Made by a program: the position numbers and the translations under genes. The notes below the pieces were generated by a model. The model was not told the DNA's origin. It searched no databases and saw only the letters and a list, made by a program, of their open reading frames with translations. Shown here piece by piece: positions 21,555 to 32,309 of a stretch of 42,217 bases of DNA (position 1 is the stretch's first letter; every line of letters starts with the position of its first letter). Source of the DNA: Perkinsus marinus ATCC 50983 (lineage: Eukaryota > Perkinsozoa > Perkinsida > Perkinsidae). Where the stretch lies: positions 156,685-198,901 of the forward strand of contig NW_003213971.1 of assembly GCF_000006405.1 (NCBI RefSeq), written 5' to 3'.

Positions 21555-22251
21555 ATGGTAGGGGGGAGAGGGGGTCGGTTTATGCAACTTTCACGTGTTC
21601 TTTAGAATTCATCACTGGCCTGATGTGTCGTCGTATTTAATTGTGGGTAGGAAAGTTGCATAAACTTTCTCCTGTGTTTTAGGCCAAGTCCGGCAAGACC
21701 AACCCCATGCGCGATTTGCGCATCGAGAAGCTCACTCTCAACATCTGCGTGGGCGAATCCGGTGATAGGCTCACTCGAGCAACTCGCGTGCTGGAGGCTC
21801 TCACTGACCAGAAGCCCCTCACTTCTACTGGTAAGCCCATTCGGAATTTTTCACCCCTTTTTACCGACGTTTTTCAGCTCGTTACACCATCCGTTCCTTC
21901 GGAATTCGCCGTAATGAGAAGATCTCTTGCCACGTCACCGTCCGCGGCGAGAAGGCTGCTGAGATTCTCGAGAGGGGCCTCAAAGTTAAGGAGTACGAAC
22001 TCCGCGACCAGAATTTCTCCGAGACTGGCAACTTTGGATTCGGCATCAGCGAGCACATCGATCTTGGCATGAAATATGATCCTTCTACTGGTATCTACGG
22101 CATGGACTTCTACGTCCACATGGGCCGCCCTGGTCGCCGTGTTGGCGAGCGCAAGAGAAAGTCTGCTCATGTCGGTCGCCATCATCGTGTTTCCGCTGAA
22201 GAGACGAAGGAGTGGTTTAAGAACAAGTACGATGGTATCATCCTAAACTAA
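21555..22251 (+). CDS. RPL11: 60S ribosomal protein L11 (uL5)
   Basis: Three exons: 21555-21557 (ATG only), 21683-21830 and 21878-22251, giving 174 aa. After M come [72 protein letters not shown] and GIYGMDFYV, all hallmarks of eukaryotic uL5/RPL11, ending [12 protein letters not shown]. Human RPL11 is about 178 aa, so this is full length. The protein sits in the central protuberance of the 60S subunit with 5S rRNA. The first intron (GTAGGG...TTTTAG) follows the start codon directly. The coding part has no repeat insertions, unlike its neighbours. Confidence 0.95.
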
Positions 22252-23727
22252 GCAGAGAAATGCTCTTGCTCACTCACGGACCATTTCCGCTGCGAAAATA
22301 AATACTTTTTCGTGTTGTGTTATTGATACAATTCACAAAGTGATTTTGACCGTCGGAGAGTCTTCCAGCTGTGTTCCCCTCCTCAGGGTTTGATAACAAT
22401 GAGGAAAATGATATTTGCTAATGTGATGACATCTACGTGGGAAACTGATTGAAAAATGTGTTACTGGATGATTCGGTGGTATACTGCCGAGTTCGCGTAG
22501 CAATGTGGGAAAATATGCACTGATAGCGATAATATGAAATTTCTGAGGGAAATTTTAGGGATATTCTTATTGATTTTATACACCTCTACCCGAAACCGTG
22601 CGGAAACTCGTAAGCTCAGCTGAGGAAAGCGAACATATATTCCTCCAGCACTGCTGTAAATATTGCGACATTTGCAAGCGGTTGATGACAGTAGTTCCAC
22701 GTCATAGTTTTATTGTTTGTGACTTTTTATTTCAACTTGGGCATTTCGGTGTCGAGTGAATTCAGAACTTGTGAAAGTGAGAGTTTCTAGAGAAGAGATA
22801 TATAACGTATAGAAACATAAATGTTCTTTTGTAGATTGCCTCAGAAATGTGCCAATTCTAATAAATTCACACAGTGTACAAAAACCGCCAATATTTTTCC
22901 TCATTGGCATTAGGTGCAGCACCCAACTAACAACACAAGAGAGTAAATCGGCGTCACCTGTCTTAGTGACGTTCCCCAACCGATATAGAAATCCCTGATA
23001 ATAATGATGATGAGGAGCTGCTGCTCTACCTCAGAGACTAGTTTTTTTGCCGATGCGAAAAAAGACTAAAAATGGTGATAACTACGACGAATAAAGAGAA
23101 ATTACATTGACGACAGAGTCGTGCTCAGCTGAGCTGCAGCAGAAAAACTACGACTGGAAATACACGGATGCCCGAGCTATGACTACAAACTGCCGATAAT
23201 TATAGTGCAAAATAATAACCATCAGCAGAGTAATGATACAAAAGTGTGAGTGTCTCTCTCCTCGTTGTTATCTCACACTGACCGACAACAGCTATGTTCA
23301 TCTTTGACAATGTTTATATGATAAACTCATTGGGAATCATTTCCACCAAAGTACTTCAAGCTTCTTTCACGAAGTCTGACAAAAAACAATAAACTCATTT
23401 TTAATAACATTTTCATTCACTCACTTTTCTTGAGTTTCTGACAAGACCAAAGACGACGATGACGATGACGAACAAATTGCAGATGCTGACGACTCTTGCT
23501 GTTGCTGTTCTTGTTGAGAACTGACTGGTGATTCTAGGCGAGAAGTGGCATCTGATACACACGGGAAAAAATTTAAAAATAAAAATATTTTTTCCTTTAC
23601 GTTTAGTCCTTTGCCACAATCTTGCCATTAGACTAGTTTTCCTCGGTGACAGTTTATCGCTATTCTCAGGGTTGCTCGCAAATGTCTCACTCGAGGTAGT
23701 TCCTCTCAGCGGACACGGTGACCCGTC
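22252..23727. other. Convergent spacer between RPL11 and the 364-aa gene
   Basis: AATAAA occurs 46 bp after the RPL11 stop (22297-22302). A B repeat lies at 22504-22652. On the minus strand about 23425-23565 reads a Ser/Gln-rich segment (SRLESPVSSQQEQQQQESSA) between a TATCAG acceptor and a GTGAGT donor. It may be an alternative exon of the neighbouring gene, but its phase does not fit the model given. Nothing else is recognised. Confidence 0.4.
22504..22652 (-). mobile_element. Repeat B copy 6
   Basis: A shortened B copy (GGGAAAATATGCAC ... GCTCAGCTGAGGAAAGCGAA), about 250 bp past the RPL11 stop. Confidence 0.65.
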
Positions 23728-26700
23728 CTAAAGGGGGTGATGATGATGATGATGATGATGAGGAGGGCTTCTCAAGCTGCTTACAGTTGACGATGCATAT
23801 TCCGCATTGGACAGATATGGAAAGTTAGAATGATATTCTAACTCGTCAAAATTCCACACTGGTTGTTCATCCATGTTGCGAAAATATCTGAAAAGAATAC
23901 AAAATACAACAACATATACAACAACATATACAACAACAACATATACAACAACAACATATACAACAACAACATATACAACAACAACAACAACATATACAAC
24001 AACAACATATACAACAACAACATATACAACAACAACATATACAACAACAACATATGCAACAACAACATATACAACAACAACATATACAACAACAACATAT
24101 ACAACAACAACAACAACAACAACAACATATACAACAACAACATATACAACAACAACATATACAACAACAACATATACAACAACAACATATACAACAACAT
24201 GTACAACAACAACATATACAACAACAACATATACAACAACAACATATACAACAACAACATATACAACAACATGTACAACAACAACATATACAACAACAAC
24301 ATATACAACAACAACATATACAACAACAACATATACAACAACAACATATACAACAACAACATATACAACAACAACATATACAACAACAACATATACAACA
24401 ACAACATATACAACAACAACAAGAACGAAAAGGTGAAGAAGAGGACTTACATGTGACATTGTATGGTAAGCTTCGTCTCCGATGAAGATGCATGCGGTGA
24501 CGAAGTCTGACAATCTATTGATGATGATAATGAGGATGGCGATTCGTTATCGACAATCGCCGCCGCTGCCGAAGTAGCCGACGTAGAACTTGCTAGTGAT
24601 GCCTGAGGGAAAATATTACAAGCATACCAAGAAAGCCCACCAACGCTTTTTTCGAACTGATACGATAAAATTTTCAAAAACAAACGCCATTTTCATGATA
24701 CTTTGAATGTGCGTCAAATTGCCTATCGTAAAGAGACAAAGAACATTAGCGTTTCACCACCCTAGTGATATGAAAAACACTAGTGAGAAACATATTTCAC
24801 GACTACTGCATATCACCGCGAATATCGCATTTTTCACCAAGTTTTACGCCACTTCACGTAAAACGCGTAAAACCCCATCCAAGGGAAACAACTAATGATT
24901 TTTGTACAGGCATTATCATAAACAGTATAAACACAACTGTCAATGTTTATATAAAATTCAAAACTGTAGGAATTTCTTGCAAATAGACATAAAACTGGTC
25001 GAAATTCAGCATTCTACTGCAGAGTATACAGGAAAATTTTTTCTCTCGCAAAATCAATCACAGTTCGAGTAAACCGCAGTTTTGGCCCCCAGGGATGTTG
25101 CCAGACGTAAAATTCCACGCATTAAGCTTTAATAATAAAAGCGTCCATAGTCTTAGACTGTAATTATACTTTTGCAGTAAGAGGTCACTCCATGTGGCGT
25201 ACGGAGGAAACATCATATGTTTGAAGGCATACACTTTACAACCCCTAGCCACGTCCGTGCTCAATGGGCATTAAGATTCACCTCACATCAACTACTTACT
25301 AAAAGAGAAAAATAATGAAAAATTTACGATTCGAAAAGTTAATAAAATATTCCAACATAATTACAACTACAACCTTTCGGTGAAAGCGAAAATTCAACAA
25401 ACAGTGTAGAAAACCCCCTACTTTTCTTCGTGCGGTTTCGTAGGCTTCTGGCATTTGTTTTTTCAATTCTTCACAGTCATCAGGCACGACCATGATACTC
25501 CCACGCTCATACCTACAAAGAGGACCGACTTTATCACTAGCAAAAGTGCAAATACAATCTAAAAATTATTGTTGAATTCGCTGCCGTGTAACACACACTG
25601 TTTACTGAGCCTGCTGCTGTACCTCTACACTAACTATCACTCCTCGAAGGGATGCTGCGCAGAAAAAAACAAGTCTAAAACTATAGGTGCTCTCACTATC
25701 AGAAGTCCCTAACACATACGTCTAAGGCGCCTAGCAAAATCGCTGATTATGAAATATCGACTCGAAAACTGTTCACCTTCTAGGGCATCCCTCCAGAATG
25801 TCCAACTCCCTCATTTTAGATGGCGATACTCTGTAGATTTCACTGAGGAAAAATGACATATGTAAAAAGCGCGCGCCCGAAAATTCATCGAACTTACCCT
25901 TCAACACGCAAGCCACCACCGGGGATTTCCAGGACGTAGGGAATGAAGTAGTTGGTGTCGTAAATCATGGGGTAGGGGATTTCAGTTCGAGCGGCCGAAA
26001 TGAAGGCAACATCGTCACTTCCAGCTGGAAAAACGACAGGTGCAGGGATCGAACCTGCGCCGGTGCTCACCCTTGGGTATCATAAGTTTGTGATTCTTCA
26101 ATCCCCGCTTGAGTGTGCCTACACGAATATCATCGATATCAAATTACATGTTCCAATATCAATCTACAATGCGAACCAGATCTCTCGAGAAATTCCGAGA
26201 CTATAAACTACTAAAAGTTGTCCATGAACACATATCTTTATCACGTTGATGTTGATAATAAAAGTAAGCATTTGTGGGAAATCCTCAAAACAAAACAGCG
26301 TAGGAAAATATGCACATGTTTGACCACATGTGTTGGTGACAATACGAAAATTATGAGGAAATTGTGGCAGTTTCTCATTCGTTTCTGTACACTTCTACCC
26401 GAAATTATATGTAGACTTCTAAAATTAGCTTTGGGAACTCCTCCTGAGCTCCGCTGAGAGAAGCGAACATATATTCCTACTCCAACACTAAAACTACTAT
26501 TGCGTTTTTCTCATTACGTATTACACCACTTCACGTAAAACGCGTAAAACTCCACCATACACTACTGATAACTTCACCAACCGCAACAAACTCACCATAG
26601 ACAAATACCAGCTGGTCTGAAGTCTCATACGGATAGCTGCCCTCGGGATTAGCAGCAGCACTAGTGGGCGAAATTAGTGACCACGGCGAGCGAGCATTTC

Positions 26701-27848
26701 GTCCCGTAAGGGTAGGAGACGAATAGTAGTCAGACCTTGGGTGGCCCTCAAGGCTACTTCCCATCGAGAAGAGTGAACACGCGCTGGTGTTGCGACGCAA
26801 ATCGGGGGAATATTTCGAGTCGGCGAAACTGAGAATGAAAAAAAACATATTTTATTTTTCCTCAATCGATGCCTTATTTTTTCATACTTCGGAGCTGAGA
26901 CCACAGCGTGCAGTGGAACCCGCAACACCGAAGGCGATCGAACTGTGGGCGGCGATGATGGTCTCTGTGAGCGCCAGGAAGGAGGAGGAGGAGGAATAGA
27001 ATTGTTGTTGTTGTTGTCGGTATTGGAGTTGTTGTTGCCTTCATTCAAAAGACTCCAGATCGCCCTCCTGAAATAACATCAAATTGTCATACGATACATG
27101 ATAAAAAATACATTATATGTACATTGGAGTTTCACCACCCTAGTGATATGAAAAACATATTCCACGACTGTCGCAAGGCGCAAATATCGCGTTTTTCACG
27201 AAGTTTCACGCCACTTCACATAGAACAGGTTGTGAAACTCCATTAATAAGCAATAGCATCAAACACATATATACATTGGAGTTTCACCGCCCTAGTGATG
27301 TGAAAAAACACTGGTGAAAAACATATTTCATGACTACTGCATATCATCGCGAATTTCGCCTTTTTCACCGAGCTTTACGACGCCACTTCACGTAAAACAG
27401 GTGAAACTCCATTTATTATTATTATAAGATTCAAGATTCAGGATGGAGTTCCATCCGTGATATGAAAAACACTGGTAAAGAACATATTTCACATTTCACT
27501 TGGCAAAAAACGCCGAAGTGTAAGCAGTGAATAACGTGTAAAACACATGATATATTCCTACGGTGCAATTCGCCAAATATTTTCAATTCACTTTCATACC
27601 ACTTTTTTTTCACAATGCAGTATTACGCCACTTCACGTGAAATGGGTGAATCGATTGACAACGTTTCAAAGGCTTTTCCTATTTTTTAAATTTCACCTTG
27701 GACCGCCGGCATCAGCACTCAAACTGTTACTGCTATCCCCACGGCCTCGAGTGGCCGCCAGCGAACTCGACGAAGATGAAGACCTATTTTGGTGACGGCT
27801 CTGTAAAGGTGACGAGGGAGCACCAACGGGGATGCCGCTGTGGAACAT
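23728..27848 (-). CDS. Uncharacterised 364-aa low-complexity protein
   Basis: Seven exons: 27697-27848, 26888-27067, 26596-26828, 25898-26024, 25422-25512, 24451-24602 and 23728-23887. All junctions are in phase, 1095 nt in total. The N-terminal third is Ser/Asn/Pro-rich (SSSSSSSLAATRGRG, NNNSNTDNNNNN, PPPPP). A compact central part runs FADSKYSPDLRRN and then DDVAFISAARTEIPYPMIYD, FIPYVLEIPGGGLRVEGYER and MVVPDDCEELKKQMPEAYET. A Ser/Ala-rich stretch, MDEQPVWNFDELEYHSNFPY and a His run (HHHHHHHHPL, stop) close the protein. I recognise no family; the central part may be a small folded domain. There is no signal peptide or membrane segment. The start (ATG 27848) is the first in frame after an acceptor-like CAG, and an upstream exon is possible. 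The last intron is almost entirely minisatellite. Confidence 0.72.
23904..24422 (-). repeat. GTT/TATAT minisatellite (array 2) filling an intron
   Basis: About 34 units of 15 bp, AACAACAACATATAC on the plus strand (sense of the gene: GTTGTTGTATATGTTG). A few units have 2, 5 or 7 AAC triplets, and two carry CATGTAC variants about 74 bp apart, indicating a local higher-order duplication. The intron is 23888-24450, so only about 17-28 bp at each side is not repeat. Confidence 0.95.
24747..24876 (+). mobile_element. Repeat A copy 7
   Basis: Near full length, in intron 5 of the 364-aa gene. The right terminus is worn (GTAAAACCCCA). Confidence 0.7.
26038..26060 (-). other. tRNA T-arm-like sequence before an exon
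   Basis: On the minus strand GCAGG-TTCGATC-CCTGC forms a perfect T-arm, followed by ACCTGTCG and TTTTT. The T run then serves as the pyrimidine tract of the acceptor at 26025. No matching 5' half is convincing, so it is a tRNA-derived fragment rather than a gene. Confidence 0.4.
26300..26489 (-). mobile_element. Repeat B copy 7
   Basis: Full-length B copy (GTAGGAAAATATGCACATG ... CCTACTCCAACAC), fused to a partial A copy, upstream of exon 4 of the 364-aa gene. Confidence 0.75.
26490..26554 (+). mobile_element. Repeat A copy 8 (right half)
   Basis: Only the CACTTCACGTAAAACGCGTAAAACTCCA half is present, starting where B copy 7 ends. Confidence 0.6.
27125..27242 (+). mobile_element. Repeat A copy 9
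   Basis: Full-length, in intron 1 of the 364-aa gene, with ATT next to both ends. Confidence 0.8.
27277..27411 (+). mobile_element. Repeat A copy 10
   Basis: Full-length, same orientation and only 34 bp from copy 9; again bounded by ATT. Confidence 0.8.
27444..27652 (+). mobile_element. Repeat A copy 11, interrupted
   Basis: Left part at 27444-27510 and right part at 27610-27652 (ACGCCACTTCACGTGAAAT), with about 100 bp of unrelated sequence between. Confidence 0.5.
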
Positions 27849-28380
27849 TATAATACACAAAGACGATTGACAGCTGAAAGAATACACCAAAATCAATCTG
27901 TGACGGATTTAATAATACAAGTGTAAAAAACTATGATTGCTATGATTGAAGTGCTTTACATTTTTTAACGTATGATATCATCAGTGACGTATACAAATAA
28001 GGAAGCCCTGGAGCTGGTTCAAAGGTTTCCCGAAAAAAAGCACCTACGTGGTGCCCCCTGGAGTAGGAGCTCAGATTCGCCTCAGATTGCCTAGGGCTCC
28101 AAAGAAAGCGGAAATTCAGACTATGGCACTGCATGTAGTAGTCAATAATTATAGAATATATTGGAGTTTCACAACTTGTGTGTGTGTGTGTGTAATTGGT
28201 GCCGGGCATTACGGGCCTAGTGGCCTATCGCCCTTAAACATACAATCGCCGACTCCAGTGGTCACGAGAGGCTCAACGACAGCTCCCCAAGAAAACAATA
28301 TATGAGTGAGATAAGCAATGAATGAATGATGAAGTCAGGTCAATGGTATGATGTAAACAGTAGAGTAGAGCTTGAGACAG
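27849..28380. other. Spacer with unassigned open frames and a TG run
   Basis: A (TG)n run is at 28177-28193, just after a 12-bp fragment of an A terminus. Both strands are open over 27.99-28.15 kb; the plus frame (WFKGFPKKSTYVVPPGVGAQ) and the minus frame (SRGHHVGAFFRETFEPAPGL) are both plausible and neither is recognised. Confidence 0.35.
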
Positions 28381-29870
28381 CTAAATGAGGCAACGAGAAA
28401 GTTTAGCGATGCTCAATGCCTGCTGCATAGACTCCTTGTCAATGTAGAGCAGTTTGAATAAGTAATGGTTGATATCCGTGGGGGGATAATAACCGGGAAA
28501 TGACGAGGATGATGTTGCAAAAAGGCCGGGCATGAGAGTAGTAGGTACAACACCGTGTTGTATTGAGTGCGGAGCACTATGACATGCTGAGGACGTAGAG
28601 GGTCGGGTGAATGGGAGCACACCAAGCCGTAGGCGGCACAACAGACTCTGGTCGTTGCGGGTGAAGGTGTGTAGGGCATCAGTAGCCCAAGAGTAGCGTA
28701 GATGAACGGCAGGAGACTTTCTGACCCTGGTGACGGCCATCCTGGCAAAGGTGAGCATTCCTCGTGCAGGCGGTGGCGTTGTTGGAGACGAAGGTGAGCG
28801 AGAGTGCTACTTCACTTTTCTCGAGGGAAGAATGGTTGCATGACTACTTGGGCTCGAGCGCGTTCATCTACCGCATCATGGGGTCCAAAACCCACGTGGG
28901 CCTTTATCCATTGGAGCGTGAGTGAACCTTCTGCGTATCGCACCCGAAGAGGGAGAAGTGACCAGACTTGGAGAAGTAGAGGTCGTATGCTGTATACGGT
29001 ATACAGACAGAAGTATCCCATTGCTGTCGCTGTGCTGATCTCAACTCTCTGGAGTACTCGCTTGAGGTATCCCAAAAATGGCGTCGTAATATGTCCCAGG
29101 GTAGACCTGCTCGTACTCGTGTGTAAATGACTCATCGGTTTTTCCCAAGTCATGGAGACTCCAATGTGCGATTCCAATAGGGCTTGCATGTATCCAGTTT
29201 TGTCCGATATTCTTCCCATGAGGCTTTGGCATAATTCCACGTAGATACTCTCCGAGGTGGTCTCGGGATGAATAATGGCTGCGTAGTAAGAGACCAGCGA
29301 ATCTTCAATGGTGAATGATCTGAATTTGCAGGAGCATGTTGCAATACGTTGCTGATAACTCGACCTCGGAGGGTCTTGGGGGCTGCTGCTACGTGGATAG
29401 TTGAGCTACCCATAGGTCCCAAATAGGTATGTGTTTTGAATAATCCGGAGGTGTAAACCATGTATCCCAGCTCGTAGTATATTTCCTCGATCTCCCCGCA
29501 TCATCGTGGGGGGTGGATGATGTATCCCACTCTGGATGGTGTGCGTCGAGGTCTCCCTCCACTAGAACTTGTGGAGATACGATGATCGTATTACGATCTG
29601 TGGGAGATCGACAATCGTTAAGTCCATTGCCGGTCGGGAATAGATGTTACAAATAGTAACCAAATTCGAATACGGTAGGTTTAGTAAGGTAACCCCAACG
29701 CCATATATGCGTTCTGAGTGTCGACATAGGCATACTGGTGTGTGGTACGATATGTAAATAACATAATGTAATGCCATTACGGATCAGGCATACTAGACCA
29801 CCACTCAGTCTCCCCCGTGCTGCTAGCACGGTCTATCGCATAGACCCCTGGTCTATGCGCCACCGAATAT
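28381..29870 (-). mobile_element. LINE remnant: endonuclease + RNase H, reverse transcriptase missing
   Basis: Reading on the minus strand from 29870: an APE-type endonuclease (GVTLLNLPYSNLVTICNIYS, VEGDLDAHHPEWD, ANSDHSPLKIRWSL). After about 29.1 kb comes the end of an RNase H domain (LTLQWIKAHVGFGPHDAVDERA), then a C-terminal region (LLCRLRLGVLPFT) to 28381. Motifs jump between frames at least twice inside the endonuclease, so the copy is dead. A reverse transcriptase of more than 1.5 kb should lie between endonuclease and RNase H and is gone, with the two ends joined near 29.1 kb. An RNase H behind the RT points to an I- or R1-related clade. Confidence 0.75.
28990..29006. repeat. 8-bp palindrome with 1-nt centre
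   Basis: CTGTATAC G GTATACAG inside the LINE remnant. Confidence 0.85.
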
Positions 29871-30784
29871 CCCGGGAAGTTTAGAAGACTCGTCTCCAAA
29901 TGATGTGTTTCTTGAGGACATCCCACATCTACCTTCGCTTATTTAAGATACCGTAATAGCTCCAAACGGCTAGACTGTAGACCACCAACGTTGTAGGAGA
30001 GGACCGTTAGAGTATGTCGTGTCCACGACATACCACGATAAAACTGCTACATGACTTATATTTAATTGACACTAGAAAGATCGATAACACTTAATATAGC
30101 TAAGTGGGGACTAACGCCGTCATCGAGCCATCCTCGGTCACACTCGTAGAGTGGATGTATGAGTGATGGCAAGCCGGCCCCAGTTTCGATCTGACTCTCG
30201 TCAGGAACCCCCACGCCACGATAAGGCACTGGGACCAGTGGGGGCACAACTTGTGAAGTGGCGTAAAACGATGGTGACGCGGAAAAAAATGAAAATGGCG
30301 AACACGATTCGTTTCGCTCCGCTCCGCTTCTTCCCGCGCAGTTGTCTATTTCCGTATCGCTCAACTACCACTGAATAGTGTCACACTCCACAGTGTGACA
30401 CTATTCAGTGGTTCAGCACTTGTATTGTCTTACTAAAATTGATCCCAATATCGATGTAGTTGCCTCTGTCAAAGAGTTGCATTGAGTCTCATACACCGAC
30501 ACAGTGTGACACACTGGGTGTGTGTTGGTACTACGGGTTAACAGCATTCCGATAGGAAAGTCTAACCTCTTTACAGTTCTTCCACTTTAGGTCGTATGGC
30601 GTGCTGTTCATCCAAAGGATGCCGGTTCGAGTTCCCCGTTGTGCTTTAATCGATGATGCCCACGACCATGTTGTACTCAGATGAAGGGGGATAGAGACCT
30701 CTATCTTCTCATGAAGGTTAGTGATGCAAACCCAGTGACAGTGACGTGAATGCCATGATCAGCATCATATAACCCTCCCTTCTG
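29871..30784. other. No gene recognised; two palindromes
   Basis: 30012-30033 is a 10-bp-arm palindrome with a 2-nt loop (GTATGTCGTG/CACGACATAC). 30368-30411 has 20-bp perfect arms with a 4-nt loop. At 30590-30640 a B-box-like GGTTCGAGTTCC follows a small hairpin, but no tRNA folds. The minus frame at 30062-30364 is open without a known domain. Confidence 0.45.
30368..30411. repeat. Hairpin with 20-bp perfect arms and 4-nt loop
   Basis: CCACTGAATAGTGTCACACT (30368-30387) is exactly complementary to 30392-30411. The nearby 30499-30520 repeats the motif CACAGTGTGACACAC. Confidence 0.95.
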
Positions 30785-30967
30785 TCATTCGAGATCGTGT
30801 ATGATTTCAAATACTTGATACATTTCCTCCTGCGTTACCGGTTCACCTATATTGTCGTTCAACTCAACCGTTACCATAAGTTGAGGAGGTAGCCCCTTTA
30901 TATACGTTCCCGTGGGGACCCATGGTGATGATTGCATTGAATATCGTTTGGCTCCGCCGCCCGACAT
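30785..30967 (-). CDS. Small hypothetical protein (60 aa)
   Basis: A single uninterrupted ATG-to-TGA frame encodes MSGGGAKRYSMQSSPWVPTG, then LPPQLMVTVELNDNIGEPVT and QEEMYQVFEIIHDLE. Composition is protein-like: alternating hydrophobic residues (LMVTVEL) followed by an acidic amphipathic end. I do not recognise it. It may be a complete small gene or the first or last exon of a larger one. An eight-copy tandem array begins 55 bp upstream of the ATG, where its promoter would be. Confidence 0.4.
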   Translation of the reverse strand: MSGGGAKRYSMQSSPWVPTGTYIKGLPPQLMVTVELNDNIGEPVTQEEMYQVFEIIHDLE

Positions 30968-31021
30968 GTTATTTTGTTGGACGATGTGTGAGTAATATAC
31001 GTGCCACTTTCAATTGGATCC

Positions 31022-31560
31022 GGATGGGGCAGCTATGCCACTCCATGATGCGTCTTAATACAACCCATTTTGCCCTTAATGAGACCAATATCTGGGATGG
31101 GGCAGCTATGCCACTCCATGATACGTCTTAATACAACCAATTTTGCCCTCAATGAGACCAATATCTGGGATGGGGCAGCTATGCCACTCCATGATACGTC
31201 TTAATACAAACAATTCTGCCCTTACTGAGACCAATTTCTGGGATGGGGCAGCTATGCCACTCCATGATACGTCTTAATACAACCGACTTTGCCCTTAATG
31301 CGACCAATTTCTGGGATGGGGCAGCTATGCCACTCCATGATACGTCTTAATACAACCAATTTTGCCCTTAATGAGTCCAATTTCTGGGATGGGGCAGCTA
31401 TGCCACTCCATGATACGTCTTAATACAACCAATTTTGTTTTTAATGAGACCAGTTTCTCGGATGGGGTGGCTATGCCACACCAGGATACGCCTAAACACA
31501 ACCAATTTTGCCTTCAATGAGACCAATTTCTTGGATGGGGCAGTTATGCCATATCTGTAT
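31022..31560. repeat. 73-bp tandem array, eight copies
   Basis: The anchor GGATGGGGCAGCTATGCCA recurs at 31022, 31095, 31168, 31241, 31314, 31387, 31460 and 31533, exactly 73 bp apart each time. Units differ by few substitutions, and the last two are the most diverged. Since 73 is not a multiple of three, it does not encode a repeated peptide. Confidence 0.97.
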
Positions 31561-32102
31561 ATGGGAGAGCATCTTAATCGATTAGGGGGGAGTGGGGTAA
31601 AGAAAAAAAGACAGAAGAATCGACTAACCTCACTACTGCCTTTACAATCGGTGCTCTGAGCGCGCGCCCCCATGGGAGATTGCCGCCTTCCTAATCTTGT
31701 GAGTGCGAGGGTCGGTTCACTTACTACAATCGTATTCAAGCATGTTGAATCCTAAATAGACACCAGCCTTTGAAAGGCATATCAGCGTCTATTTTTTCAC
31801 CTGCATGTCCTTGTTTTTTGGGGAGCCTTGCAGTTTGGAATCTTCACTTGTGTTACAATCGTCACTTTAATAACAGCCTACCATTAGAATCACCAGATTT
31901 ACCCATCTTTATATATACCTCTGTAATTATCTCTTCTCCGGGGCACACTAATCTACTCTGCCGACCACTGCTCTCAGACAACCACAACCATTGCTGAGTG
32001 TCACACTACGAGATGTCATTTGGTAACCCTCAGCTCACTGGTTACCGCTTAGGCGACTTTCTGCGTAGAATATCATCGGACAGAGAGTTGGCGTCAGACA
32101 AG
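31561..32102. other. Intergenic, nothing recognised
   Basis: Short open frames only. The plus frame from ATG 32013 (MSFGNPQLTGYRLGDFLRR) runs into the region used by the opposite-strand candidate and is not preferred. Confidence 0.45.
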
Positions 32103-32309
32103 TCACTTCGCGCGCGCCACGCGCATGATGGCACTCAACTTCCAGAATCCCAGCGCATCACGTTGTGTTCCCAGAAATGACCGAATAGTTTCTCTCGACG
32201 AGTCGTCGATCTCGCGCAAATTCAATTGTGCGCTAAGAGATATATGATCATACTTCAACTCAGCCGCTTCACGTGGATGTTTTCGAAGTGAACACACAAC
32301 TTCCACTTA
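32103..32309 (-). CDS. Candidate terminal exon, unknown protein
   Basis: An open minus frame reads EVVCSLRKHPREAAELKYDH, then LSAQLNLREIDDSSRETIRS, FLGTQRDALGFWKLSAIMRV and a stop. The composition is convincingly helical. It has no ATG and a stop lies just upstream, so it must be entered by splicing, probably at GTTAAG before 32309. No partner exon was identified. It lies downstream of, and on the same strand as, the 32597-33053 frame. Confidence 0.35.

Noticed and set aside
23728-24513. Long open frames of up to 261 codons through the 23.9-24.4 kb repeat, on both strands
   Set aside because: They exist only because a 15-bp unit without stops stays open in several frames. The gene model splices the array out and both flanking exons fit in phase.
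30579-30645. Possible tRNA with B-box GGTTCGAGTTCC
   Set aside because: No T stem or acceptor stem pairs, and the preceding hairpin ATCC-AAA-GGAT does not fit an anticodon arm.
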